Part shown: in pieces, positions 8,818 through 17,245 of the stretch | Layout of the letters: each line of letters opens with the position of its first letter | How positions within the stretch are numbered: the stretch's first letter is position 1 | Assembly (NCBI GenBank): GCA_031260605.1 | Contig: JAISLF010000033.1 | Location: forward strand, 1-33,446 | DNA length: 33,446 bases | Reading direction: 5' to 3' | DNA from: Oscillospiraceae bacterium | Lineage (GTDB): Bacteria > Bacillota > Clostridia > Oscillospirales > Oscillospiraceae | The notes under the pieces: model-generated | Told to the model about the DNA's origin: nothing | The model's input: only the letters and a program-made list of their open reading frames with translations | Databases searched by the model: none | Made by a program: the position numbers and the translations under genes

Positions 8818-8846
8818 AATATATCACGCAATTTGGACTTTGTCAA
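8818..8846 (-). promoter_or_regulatory. SigA-type promoter of the 6847-8766 gene
   Basis: On the - strand TTGACA (8841-8846), 17 bp, TATATT (8818-8823). Confidence 0.75.
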
Positions 8847-8951
8847 TCTATTTTGTAAAAAAATACAAGAACACATTCTGTTTAACACAGTGCCGGATAT
8901 GCGGTTTCGCGGTGGCTGAGATACCGCCGTCAAAGGTAAGCGGCAGAGTCC

Positions 8952-10688
8952 TCAGCCCGCCTCTGTGGTTTGCAGCCTGTACAGCTCGGCATAGCGGCCG
9001 TCAAGCTCAATCAGCTCATCGTGCGTGCCCTGCTCAATTATCCTGCCGCCCTCGAAAAACGCGATATTGTCAGCCGAAATTACGGTTGAGATTCTGTGCG
9101 CGATTGCGATAATCGTGCGAGAGCCGGTCAGCTCGTCAATCGAGCGCTGAATCATACGCTCCGTTTCAGCGTCCACGGCGCTTGTCGCCTCGTCCAAAAT
9201 CAATATTGGCGCACGGCAGATAATCGCCCGCGCAATCGCGATTCTCTGCTTCTGCCCGCCGGAGAGCTTGACGCCGCGCTCACCTGTCACGGATTCGTAC
9301 CCTTGAGGCATAGCCTCAATGTCGCGGTGAATACGCGCGATTTTGGCGGCTGCAATGATTTCCTCGCGCGTCGCGTCCGGACGCGCAAAGGCAATGTTCT
9401 CCGCAATCGACGTGTTGAACAAAAACGTGTCCTGCGGAACATAGGCAATCTGCTTGCGCAGCGAGGCAAGCGTAACCTCGCGCAAATCAACGCCGTCCAG
9501 CAGAACCGCGCCCTGCGTCGGGTCGTACATACGGGAGATGAGGTTAACCATAGTGGTTTTGCCGACGCCCGTCGGGCCGACAAATGCCGTAAAGCTGCCG
9601 GGTTTTATGGCAATATTAATATCGGTGAGAATAGGCTGCGAGTCCTCGTACGAAAAGCTCACATCGCGGAATTCAATCGCGCCGGTACAGTGCTCAATCG
9701 GCTCGGAGCCGTCCTGATCCTTGACTGTAATCTCGGTATCCAGCAGGTCGCACACGCGCTCTGCGCCAGCAATCGCGCCCTGCGCCGGCTCCATACGCTC
9801 TGCAAGAGACATAATCGGCGCATAGAAAAGGTTGAGGTAAAACAGGAAGCCTACGATAAAGGCGGGCGAGATTTGCCCCTCAGACGACAAGAATCCGCCG
9901 AAGGACAGCACAAGAACCGTTCCGAGATTGCCGAGCAGAACGAGCGACGGCCCGTAATACGCGCCGCGAATCAGCCCTTTGAGCGTTGCGTGCGTGAACT
10001 TGTGAAATTCCGTACGCATATATGTTTCCTCGCGCTTTTCCTGCCCAAAGGCGCGGATTTCGCGAATGCCGTCAAAGCTGTCATGCAGGCGGGTGTTTAT
10101 ATCGCCGAGCACAATCTGTCTTTCACGGAAGATAGGGCGAATTTTCTTGACGAAAACAAGGCTTGAGATAACAAGCAGCGGTATCGGAATGCAGGTGATT
10201 GCCGCAAGCGAGGGGTTCATCGTGAACAAAATCGCGGTTACGCCGACAAGCGTCAGCACGTCTGACACAGTGCTCGGGATTATGTGCGCGTACAGCTCCT
10301 CAAGCGTGCCGGTGTCGGTTACAATGCGGCTCATCAGGTCGCCTGTGTGCGCCTGCGAGAAATACGCCGTTGAAAACGACTGAATCTTTCCGTATACCTT
10401 AACGCGCACGTTTTCGACGATATTCCAAGCCGCCTTGTGCGCGACAATGTTGTTTACGGCACGCAAAAGCTGCGCTACGGCATAAACCGCAAGCAGCAGC
10501 GCGGACAGCTTGAGAATCTGAACAACGGCGCTTTTGTCAACGCCGCCCTGAATTATGCCGATAATAGTTGTCAGAATTCGCGGGGCAAAAAGTGACAGAA
10601 CCGAGGTTGCAATAAGGCTGACTGCCGATATTACAAGGAGCAGACGGTAGCCGGAGGTTTCGCGCGATAAACGCCAAAGTATTTTCAT
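8952..10688 (-). CDS. ABC exporter half-transporter (TM domain fused to ATPase)
   Basis: Walker A GPTGVGKTT, signature LSGGQKQRIAIARA, Walker B ILILDEATSAVD, N-terminal 6-TM exporter fold. Confidence 0.93.
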   Translation of the reverse strand: MKILWRLSRETSGYRLLLVISAVSLIATSVLSLFAPRILTTIIGIIQGGVDKSAVVQILKLSALLLAVYAVAQLLRAVNNIVAHKAAWNIVENVRVKVYGKIQSFSTAYFSQAHTGDLMSRIVTDTGTLEELYAHIIPSTVSDVLTLVGVTAILFTMNPSLAAITCIPIPLLVISSLVFVKKIRPIFRERQIVLGDINTRLHDSFDGIREIRAFGQEKREETYMRTEFHKFTHATLKGLIRGAYYGPSLVLLGNLGTVLVLSFGGFLSSEGQISPAFIVGFLFYLNLFYAPIMSLAERMEPAQGAIAGAERVCDLLDTEITVKDQDGSEPIEHCTGAIEFRDVSFSYEDSQPILTDINIAIKPGSFTAFVGPTGVGKTTMVNLISRMYDPTQGAVLLDGVDLREVTLASLRKQIAYVPQDTFLFNTSIAENIAFARPDATREEIIAAAKIARIHRDIEAMPQGYESVTGERGVKLSGGQKQRIAIARAIICRAPILILDEATSAVDAETERMIQRSIDELTGSRTIIAIAHRISTVISADNIAFFEGGRIIEQGTHDELIELDGRYAELYRLQTTEAG

Positions 10689-10716
10689 ACAGTACCTGAA
10701 ATGTGAGTTTTTCTTT

Positions 10717-10745
10717 ATTATACCGCAGGAACTGAGGAATGTAAA
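10717..10745 (-). promoter_or_regulatory. promoter of the ABC exporter
   Basis: On the - strand TTTACA (10740-10745), 17 bp, TATAAT (10717-10722). Confidence 0.65.
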
Positions 10746-10791
10746 GCACGAAATTTATAAGGAGGAGCAAATGCCGCAGGGTTTTGCGCTC

Positions 10792-10820
10792 TTGCAATCA
10801 TCAGCCTAACCGTATATAAT
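10792..10820 (+). promoter_or_regulatory. possible upstream promoter of the two-component operon
   Basis: TTGCAA (10792-10797), 17 bp, TATAAT (10815-10820). Confidence 0.5.
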
Positions 10821-10871
10821 AAAGCAAGAATGGCGGGCGGCGTATTCCAAAGCTTCTCTGCAACAATAACC

Positions 10872-10903
10872 TTAACACTACTTTAACAATAGTGTGCTAC
10901 AAT
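10872..10903 (+). promoter_or_regulatory. TTAACA direct-repeat box plus extended -10 of the response regulator gene
   Basis: TTAACA at 10872 and 10883 (11-bp period), then TGCTACAAT (-10 TACAAT 10898-10903). Confidence 0.65.
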
Positions 10904-10924
10904 CCTCAAAAAGGAGGCGGCGTA

Positions 10925-11596
10925 ATGGTACACATACTCGTCGTTGAGGACGATATAAAGCTCAATCAAATCGTCTGTAAATATCTGAATAACAACAATT
11001 ATCAGGCTGCGGGCTGCACAAATCCGAATGAAGCCTACGACTTGCTTTTTGCCTCGCATTTTGACCTTATCATCTCAGATATTATGATGCCGGGAATCGA
11101 CGGCTTTGAGTTTGCCGAAACTATCCGGGCGCAGGATAAAATCATTCCGATTTTGTTTATGACCTCAAGGGATGATATTTCGTCCAAGCAAAGGGGCTTT
11201 CGTATCGGGGTTGACGATTACGTAGTAAAGCCCTTTGATATGGATGAAATGGTTTTGCGCGTCGGTGCGCTTTTGCGCCGCGCTAATATCGCAAACGAGC
11301 GGAAGCTGACAGTCGGAAGCCTTACGATGAACGAGGACGAACGCTGCGCCATTCTGAACGGTGAGGAAATCCCGCTGTCGGTACGGGAATTTAATATTCT
11401 CTATAAGCTGCTGTCTTATCCGAAAAAGACCTTTACCCGCAGTCAGTTGATTGACGAGTTTTGGGGACTGGAAAGTGAGTCGGGACTGCGCACAGTGGAC
11501 GTATTTATTACAAAGCTCCGCGATAAATTTTCAGAGTGCGAGGATTTTGAGATTGTTACAATCCGCGGTTTTGGGTATAAGGCGGTGATTAAATGA
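10925..11596 (+). CDS. OmpR/PhoB-family response regulator
   Basis: Receiver domain (VVEDD, IISDIMMPGIDG, KPFD) and winged-helix output domain (LRTVDVFITKLRDKF...IVTIRGFGYKA). ATG 10925 follows AGGAGG. Confidence 0.93.
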   Translation: MVHILVVEDDIKLNQIVCKYLNNNNYQAAGCTNPNEAYDLLFASHFDLIISDIMMPGIDGFEFAETIRAQDKIIPILFMTSRDDISSKQRGFRIGVDDYVVKPFDMDEMVLRVGALLRRANIANERKLTVGSLTMNEDERCAILNGEEIPLSVREFNILYKLLSYPKKTFTRSQLIDEFWGLESESGLRTVDVFITKLRDKFSECEDFEIVTIRGFGYKAVIK

Positions 11597-12642
11597 AGAA
11601 GAAATCCGGACGCATTACTGCAAGCTCCGTTTCTCTCAAGCAGTTTTTAGCTATCTTTGCCGCAATTCTGTTTACCTGCGGAAATTATCATATCCTCTAT
11701 ATCAGCAGCTTTGGGAACCGCTCAAGAGCGCTCAGCACCTTTGAGGGAATGCTGTGGGTACTGATTTTTTCACTTGCGGGTGCGGTTTTAATCGGGATTA
11801 TCAAACGGGCATATCTCGACAAGCCAATGCGGACGATTGCCGAGGCTGCAAAAAAGGTTGCAGGCGGTGATTTCGGCGTTAGGATACCGGCTCACCGCAA
11901 GGACGGGAAAATAGACCATATTGAAGCTCTGATTGAGGACTTCAACAAAATGGCGGAGGAGCTAAGCAGCATTGAAACGCTAAAGACCGATTTCATAACG
12001 AACGTATCCCATGAAATCAAAACGCCGCTGTCGGTAATACAAAGCTACGCGACCGCCATTCAGGACGACGGCATTTCAGCCGCGGAAAGGCACGAGTATG
12101 GCAAGACCATCGTGGAGGCATCGAAAAAGCTGACTGAGCTTGTCACAAATATTCTCAAGCTGAACAAGCTGGAAAATCAGGAGATACTGCCGGTATCGGA
12201 AGCCTACGCGCTGGATGAGCAGCTTCGGGAATGCGTTTTGCACTACGAGGAATTGTGGGACAAAAAGAACATAACCCTTGACGGCGACGATATAGACGAG
12301 GTTACCGTGAATTGCGACAGAGCGCTGCTGGAGCTTGTCTGGAACAATCTGATTTCCAATGCCATAAAATTTACAGACGTGGACGGCACGATAGCGCTGT
12401 CTCTCAAAAAGGAAAACGGCTTTGCCGTGGCGTCGGTCAGGGACACAGGCTGCGGTATGAGCGGGGAAACGGCGGAGCACATTTTCGACAGGTTTTATCA
12501 GGGCGACACCTCGCATTCCTCTGAGGGAAACGGACTGGGTCTTGCGCTTGTCAAACGAGTAATGGGCTTGGTCGGCGGCGAAATATCGGTTGAGAGCCGC
12601 GTGGGCGAGGGGACGGCATTCACTGTTAGGCTGAAAATATAA
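11593..12642 (+). CDS. sensor histidine kinase
   Basis: HAMP-like region, H-box NVSHEIKTPLSVI, N-box NLISNAIKFT, G-boxes DTGCGM and GNGLGLALVKR; 4-nt overlap with the regulator gene. Confidence 0.93.
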   Translation: MKKKSGRITASSVSLKQFLAIFAAILFTCGNYHILYISSFGNRSRALSTFEGMLWVLIFSLAGAVLIGIIKRAYLDKPMRTIAEAAKKVAGGDFGVRIPAHRKDGKIDHIEALIEDFNKMAEELSSIETLKTDFITNVSHEIKTPLSVIQSYATAIQDDGISAAERHEYGKTIVEASKKLTELVTNILKLNKLENQEILPVSEAYALDEQLRECVLHYEELWDKKNITLDGDDIDEVTVNCDRALLELVWNNLISNAIKFTDVDGTIALSLKKENGFAVASVRDTGCGMSGETAEHIFDRFYQGDTSHSSEGNGLGLALVKRVMGLVGGEISVESRVGEGTAFTVRLKI

Positions 12643-12666
12643 ATATTAAATCGGAAGGAAAAGAAA

Positions 12667-12978
12667 ATGAGAAAAATCCCGGCAATATTGACGTTCGTTT
12701 TGATTGCTGTAATCATTGTAGGCTGCGCTAAGAAAGACGCCGAAGTCCCCGATGTGCAATTTACAGCAGCTACTTTAGCCGAATATGACGGAAAAAACGG
12801 TCATCCGGCATACATTGCTGTTAACGGTTTGGTATATGACGTTTCAAACGACAAGAACTGGATTGACGGCGAGCATCACGGTTATAGTGCGGGAAGAGAT
12901 TTATCTGTTCCGTTCGGAGACAGTCACAGAGCCGCAACATTAAGAAAACTGCCGATTGTGGGGACATATATTGATTAA
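12667..12978 (+). CDS. cytochrome-b5-like heme/steroid-binding domain lipoprotein
   Basis: Lipobox IIVGC; FTAATLAEYDGKNGHPAYIAVNGLVYDVSND...GRDLS pattern typical of small cyt-b5-like proteins. Confidence 0.75.
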   Translation: MRKIPAILTFVLIAVIIVGCAKKDAEVPDVQFTAATLAEYDGKNGHPAYIAVNGLVYDVSNDKNWIDGEHHGYSAGRDLSVPFGDSHRAATLRKLPIVGTYID

Positions 12979-13090
12979 AAAGGTAATGGCATTGGCTGAC
13001 GGAAAATTTATATTATACATTTCGTGTAACCTTTTCAGCGGCAAAAAGCACTAATGGATAAGAGCATAGATTGAAGCGAAAGGAGGGAAT

Positions 13091-13591
13091 ATGGCAAATA
13101 CGTTTGATGAAATATATTCAGCGCATTTTTTATATGTCCGCAAATTTCTTTTGCGACTGTGCAACGGAAACGAGTATACAGCCGACGACCTAACACAGGA
13201 AACATTTTTTCAGGCATACAGGAGTATCCATCGGTTTGAGGGGAATTGCCGTGTTGAAACATGGCTTTGCTCCATAGCTCAAAATGTATTCTACACTTTT
13301 TTAAGAAAAGAAAAAAAGCAAAGAAACCTTGAAAAAATGCAGAGTGCCGAAAAAGAAGACGCGTGCTTCAATCAGGAAAAATATGACCTTGAACGTGACG
13401 TCGCGTTAGTGTTGAGCCGGTTGCCGGACCTTGTTTCTAAAGTACTGTCCTACCGCCTGTTTCAAGACTTACCTTTCTCCGAAATATCAGGCTTGCTCGG
13501 AATTTCGGGAAGCTCCGCCAAGGTGATTTATCATAGAGGGCGGATAAAGCTCAAAAATATTTTGGAAAAGGAGTACGGATATGAATTATGA
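13091..13591 (+). CDS. ECF-type RNA polymerase sigma factor
   Basis: Region 2 (DDLTQETFFQAYRSIHRF...VETWLCSIAQNVFYTFLRKEKK) and region 4 (DLPFSEISGLLGISGSSAKVIYHRGRIKLK). Confidence 0.9.
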   Translation: MANTFDEIYSAHFLYVRKFLLRLCNGNEYTADDLTQETFFQAYRSIHRFEGNCRVETWLCSIAQNVFYTFLRKEKKQRNLEKMQSAEKEDACFNQEKYDLERDVALVLSRLPDLVSKVLSYRLFQDLPFSEISGLLGISGSSAKVIYHRGRIKLKNILEKEYGYEL

Positions 13592-14453
13592 CTGTGAGCT
13601 GATTCAGGACCTGATTCCGCTTGTAAAAGACGGAGTTGCCAGCGAAAAAAGCGCAGAAGCCGTTGCCGAGCATACCAAGGAGTGCCCCGTATGCAGAGAA
13701 ATGGCTGAAACAGAGCCTCAGATTGCAATGCCGCCGCTCAGAGAGAGTGAAAACTCGGAGCTTTCAAAGGTCACAACTTATAAAACCCGCATTAAAAAGC
13801 GGAGAAAGCTAATCATAGCGCTTGCCGTTCTGTGCGCCATTGTTTTAGCGGTTGGCAGCGGGCTGGTCGCGGTGCAAGTCGCAAAATTCCTTGTAAAGGG
13901 AGAGTCGTATACCACGCGGGACATTGCGGAATACGGGAATTATTCCGGGCATATCGAGGCCGAGCGGGAGGGGTTTTTAAGTCTGCTGGAGATTTTTCCG
14001 AAAGCAATACCGCAGTCGGCAAAGGCAGAGGATTACTATTATTTCTGCAACAACGGAATGCTTGATAATTCCTATCAGTTGTATCTTCTTTGCGCCTATG
14101 ACGAAGGTGATTTTGCCCTTGAAAAAGCGCGGCTGGAATCCATTGAATTGACACTCAGGGATGAAATTCACAGACCTGCCATCACCGATACGGGGTTTAA
14201 TTATTGCGCCGTCGTTACCATTTTCGGCTACAAGGACTCCTTTGAATATGCGCTGATTGACAGCACGACCAAGACAATCGCCTATGTTTTTGCACAGTCA
14301 ATGGGTATAGACAACGAAATCGTCCCGCAAAAATACCGCCCGCAGGGGTTTCAGCCGCCGCGCGAGGCATTAAACGAATTTGGAAGCTATCACTTTTATC
14401 AGTTCAAGATAGGTGACGGATATTATATTCCGGGGATAGATAACATCAGTTAA
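13581..14453 (+). CDS. putative zf-HC2-type anti-sigma factor, membrane-anchored
   Basis: CELIQDLIPLVKDGVASEKSAEAVAEHTKECPVCREM (HxxxCxxC zinc motif), single TM, overlaps the sigma gene by 11 nt. Confidence 0.8.
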   Translation: MNYDCELIQDLIPLVKDGVASEKSAEAVAEHTKECPVCREMAETEPQIAMPPLRESENSELSKVTTYKTRIKKRRKLIIALAVLCAIVLAVGSGLVAVQVAKFLVKGESYTTRDIAEYGNYSGHIEAEREGFLSLLEIFPKAIPQSAKAEDYYYFCNNGMLDNSYQLYLLCAYDEGDFALEKARLESIELTLRDEIHRPAITDTGFNYCAVVTIFGYKDSFEYALIDSTTKTIAYVFAQSMGIDNEIVPQKYRPQGFQPPREALNEFGSYHFYQFKIGDGYYIPGIDNIS

Positions 14454-14506
14454 GAAAGAATAGCCATTGCGGCAAGCCAAAATACAAATTGCAAGGAGAA
14501 TAGAAT

Positions 14507-15313
14507 ATGACAAAGATAAGAAACTGGTGTTCTAAGCACAGAATAGCAATTCCGCTCGTCCTGACGCTTTTGATTGCATTTATGGATGTGTTCGGATTCC
14601 CGCTTGCTCCGCTTATCAAAATTGAAGCTGCGGATATTAACCCAATATACTTTGCCCTTATCGGCAATCAGATTTTTGCCATACTGCTTTGCCTGGCGCT
14701 TGTAAAGCTGCTGTATCCCAAATGGCCGCTGTATCTCGGAACTGCAGGCTTGTGGAAAGGCGTCAAAAGTTTCGGAATCCTCGTTGCAGTGTCTGCAATT
14801 ATCGCTTTTGCAGCCTTTTATTTGGGGCTGAATCCGTTTGACAATTCCCCGACAGCAATGCGGGTTATCATCGAGAGTGTAATCTACAATATCAGCCTTG
14901 CAATCATAGAAGAGCTGTATGTGCGGGGCTTGCTGCAGAACACACTTCGCGGCGCTTTTGCGAAAAGCAGGCGCGGCGCACTGTATGCGGTGCTTCTGTC
15001 GTCCGCTATTTTCGGGGTGGGTCACATTCCCGGCTCAATAGGACAGCCTGTTTTGGTGGTCATCGGTCAGGTGCTTTGGACGTTCGGACTGGGGGTGTTC
15101 TTAGGCGCTGTTTACACAAAGACCAAGAACCTGTGGTGTGCGGTTCTTTTCCATTTCGCGTTTAATCTCGCCGGAGTGCTGTATTGCTTCACAACGCAGA
15201 CCGGTTATCCGACCATTTCCCTGGCGATACTCATACCGCTGTTTGTGCTGTTAGGCGTGTATGGAGCTGTCAGCTTGGCAAAAGAGAGCAAAACAGCGGA
15301 ACTCAGGCAGTAA
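14507..15313 (+). CDS. CPBP-family intramembrane metalloprotease (Abi/CAAX-like)
   Basis: IIEELYVRGLL (EExxxR), FHFAFN (HxxxN), multiple TM segments. Confidence 0.85.
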   Translation: MTKIRNWCSKHRIAIPLVLTLLIAFMDVFGFPLAPLIKIEAADINPIYFALIGNQIFAILLCLALVKLLYPKWPLYLGTAGLWKGVKSFGILVAVSAIIAFAAFYLGLNPFDNSPTAMRVIIESVIYNISLAIIEELYVRGLLQNTLRGAFAKSRRGALYAVLLSSAIFGVGHIPGSIGQPVLVVIGQVLWTFGLGVFLGAVYTKTKNLWCAVLFHFAFNLAGVLYCFTTQTGYPTISLAILIPLFVLLGVYGAVSLAKESKTAELRQ

Positions 15314-15332
15314 ACTTCAAGGAGAGCGTAAT

Positions 15333-15494
15333 ATGACAAAGTACTGTAAGCATTGCAGCCGGGAGTACGACAGCGCACTAAAGAAGTGCCCCGACTGCGG
15401 CGGAAAGCTCAGGGAGAATTACACCGAAGAGGAACTGGAGCAAATACAAAAGGAAGATGACGATTTCACGGTCGTCAGCACGCTGCTCTGGTGA
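15333..15494 (+). CDS. small zinc-ribbon protein
   Basis: MTKYCKHCSREYDSALKKCPDCGGKL: two CxxC knuckles; start after AAGGAGAG. Confidence 0.65.
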   Translation: MTKYCKHCSREYDSALKKCPDCGGKLRENYTEEELEQIQKEDDDFTVVSTLLW

Positions 15495-15631
15495 GCGGTC
15501 AAAGCAGGTCACGCACCGCACAGATGGTGTTGTGGACAAAATGCACAAAAATATCGGATTCGGACATTGAATTTTCTTAAAAATTCTTCGTGCGTAACCT
15601 GAAATTTTTACTTACATAAAATAAAAAACTG

Positions 15632-15640
15632 TGCTATAAT
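15632..15640 (+). promoter_or_regulatory. extended -10 promoter of the MATE gene
   Basis: TGCTATAAT (TGn-TATAAT); no good -35 seen. Confidence 0.6.
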
Positions 15641-15646
15641 ACATTC

Positions 15647-15739
15647 ATAACGCAACGAGTCGTGCCAATCACGTAAGTCCAGTTGATTGATGCGGGTTTG
15701 TTGTGTTTTTTTATGTTTATTTTTACGGAGGGTTTTACC
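15647..15739 (+). promoter_or_regulatory. structured 5' leader of the MATE gene (candidate riboswitch/attenuator)
   Basis: Alternative short stems CGTG/CACG and CAATCA/TGATTG; AACGCAAC (15649-15656) can pair with GTTGTGTT (15700-15707), just before a U-tract (to 15712). Confidence 0.5.
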
Positions 15740-17104
15740 TTGAAGCAAAACAAAATGGGAACGGTGCAAATCAGCACGCTCATGTTAAAAATGGGTCTGC
15801 CGATGATAATTTCTATGATTCTGCAGGCTTTTTATAACATTGTTGACAGCTATTTTGTCAGCCAAATGCCAAACGGAGAAACAGGAGTAACCGCGCTGAC
15901 GCTTGCGTTTCCGATTCAAATGCTTATGATTGCAATCGGAGTCGGTACGGGCGTGGGAATCAACGCGCTGCTGTCGCGCTCACTTGGCGCGGGAGAGCGG
16001 GAGAAAGCAAGCAAAATCGCCGGAAACGCAATATTTCTGGGGATTTGCACTTATGTTGTGTTCCTGCTCATAGGTATATTCGGCATTGATGCCTATCTGC
16101 GCTCTCAAACCTCAGATGCGGCGGTGCTTAAAATGGCGACGGAGTACCTGCGAATCTGCACGATAGTTTCGTTCGGCGCAATTTTGTCTATGATTTACGA
16201 AAAGCTCCTGCAGGGCGTCGGACGCACGACACTTTCGACAATAGCACAGCTCGCCGGTGCGCTGACGAATATTATTCTCGACCCGATTATGATTTTCGGC
16301 TGGCTCGGCTGCCCCGAGATGGGAATAGCGGGCGCCGCGTGGGCGACGGTTATCGGGCAGATTGTCACGCTCGTTATGTCCGCGTATCTGCACCACGCGA
16401 AAAACCACGACTTAGACACAGCGCTGAAATACCTGAAGCCGCAGGGCGCAACGATTGCGCAGATTTACAAAATCGGCATTCCCGCAATCATTATGCAGGC
16501 GCTGATGTCAATTATGACGTACGGCGCGAACATTATTCTCGGCGGCATTTCCGACGCGGCGGTCACGGCTTACGGCGTGTATTACAAGCTGCAGCAGTTT
16601 ATTTTCTTCGCGGCGTTTGGTATGAACAACGCGCTGATTCCGATTATCGGGTTCAATTACGGTATGCGAGACAAGGCACGGGTAAAAGACGGCATAAAAT
16701 ACGGAATGATTTACACGCTGATAATAATGCTGCTCGGCACCGTTGCGTTCCAGGCGTTTGCGCCGGGCATTATGGCGGTGTTTGCCCTGAGTGCGGAAAC
16801 GGAAAAGCTCGCTGTAACGACGATTCGCGTTATTACAGTCGGCTATTTGTTCGCGGGCGCGAACATTGCGTTTCAGGGAATTTTCCAGGCGTTTGGCGAA
16901 GGTGTGAAGTCGCTGATTGTATCGGCGCTGCGGCTGATTGTGGTTGCGCTGCCGCTGCTGTGGGTGCTCTCGCGCACGGCGAGTGCCGCGCAGAGCGCGT
17001 GGTGGGCGTTCCCGCTTGCGGAGGCGGCAGCGGTCGTTGTCGCGGTAGTGCTGTACAAAAAGATGTGGGGGCGCGTCGGTGCATTGCTAAGCAGCGCCTG
17101 CTGA
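15740..17104 (+). CDS. MATE-family multidrug/cation efflux transporter
   Basis: About 12 TM segments with MATE hallmarks (LGLPMIISMILQAFYNIVDSYFVSQ..., IGVGTGVGINALLSRSLGAGE). Probable TTG start at 15740 after GGAGGG; the ORF extends up to 15683. Confidence 0.9.
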   Translation: MKQNKMGTVQISTLMLKMGLPMIISMILQAFYNIVDSYFVSQMPNGETGVTALTLAFPIQMLMIAIGVGTGVGINALLSRSLGAGEREKASKIAGNAIFLGICTYVVFLLIGIFGIDAYLRSQTSDAAVLKMATEYLRICTIVSFGAILSMIYEKLLQGVGRTTLSTIAQLAGALTNIILDPIMIFGWLGCPEMGIAGAAWATVIGQIVTLVMSAYLHHAKNHDLDTALKYLKPQGATIAQIYKIGIPAIIMQALMSIMTYGANIILGGISDAAVTAYGVYYKLQQFIFFAAFGMNNALIPIIGFNYGMRDKARVKDGIKYGMIYTLIIMLLGTVAFQAFAPGIMAVFALSAETEKLAVTTIRVITVGYLFAGANIAFQGIFQAFGEGVKSLIVSALRLIVVALPLLWVLSRTASAAQSAWWAFPLAEAAAVVVAVVLYKKMWGRVGALLSSAC

Positions 17105-17121
17105 ACGCGCTGCAATTTGAA

Positions 17122-17155
17122 AAACCTCCGGGCAAACAGTCCGGAGGTTTTTTTT
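17122..17155 (+). terminator. intrinsic terminator of the MATE gene
   Basis: AAACCTCCGG-gcaaacagt-CCGGAGGTTT followed by TTTTT. Confidence 0.9.
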
Positions 17156-17157
17156 GT

Positions 17158-17211
17158 TTAACACTGCTTTAACAAAACCTGAACGAAAGTTAAACAAACG
17201 GCTTGTATAAT
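17158..17211 (+). promoter_or_regulatory. TTAACA 11-bp direct-repeat box and -10 of the ABC-2 operon
   Basis: TTAACA 17158 and 17169, weaker TGAACG 17180 and TAAACA 17191 in the same 11-bp phase; TATAAT 17206-17211. Confidence 0.65.
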
Positions 17212-17245
17212 AACAGCGTAAATCAAATCAAGCGGAGGAATTACC

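Noticed and set aside
9096-10166. 356-aa + strand ORF antisense to the ABC exporter
   Set aside because: Shadow ORF opposite a clear ABC transporter; no domain or translation signals.
16339-17172. 277-aa + strand ORF overlapping the MATE gene in another frame
   Set aside because: Composition (Arg/His/Gly-rich) and complete overlap with a well-supported transporter indicate a frame artefact.
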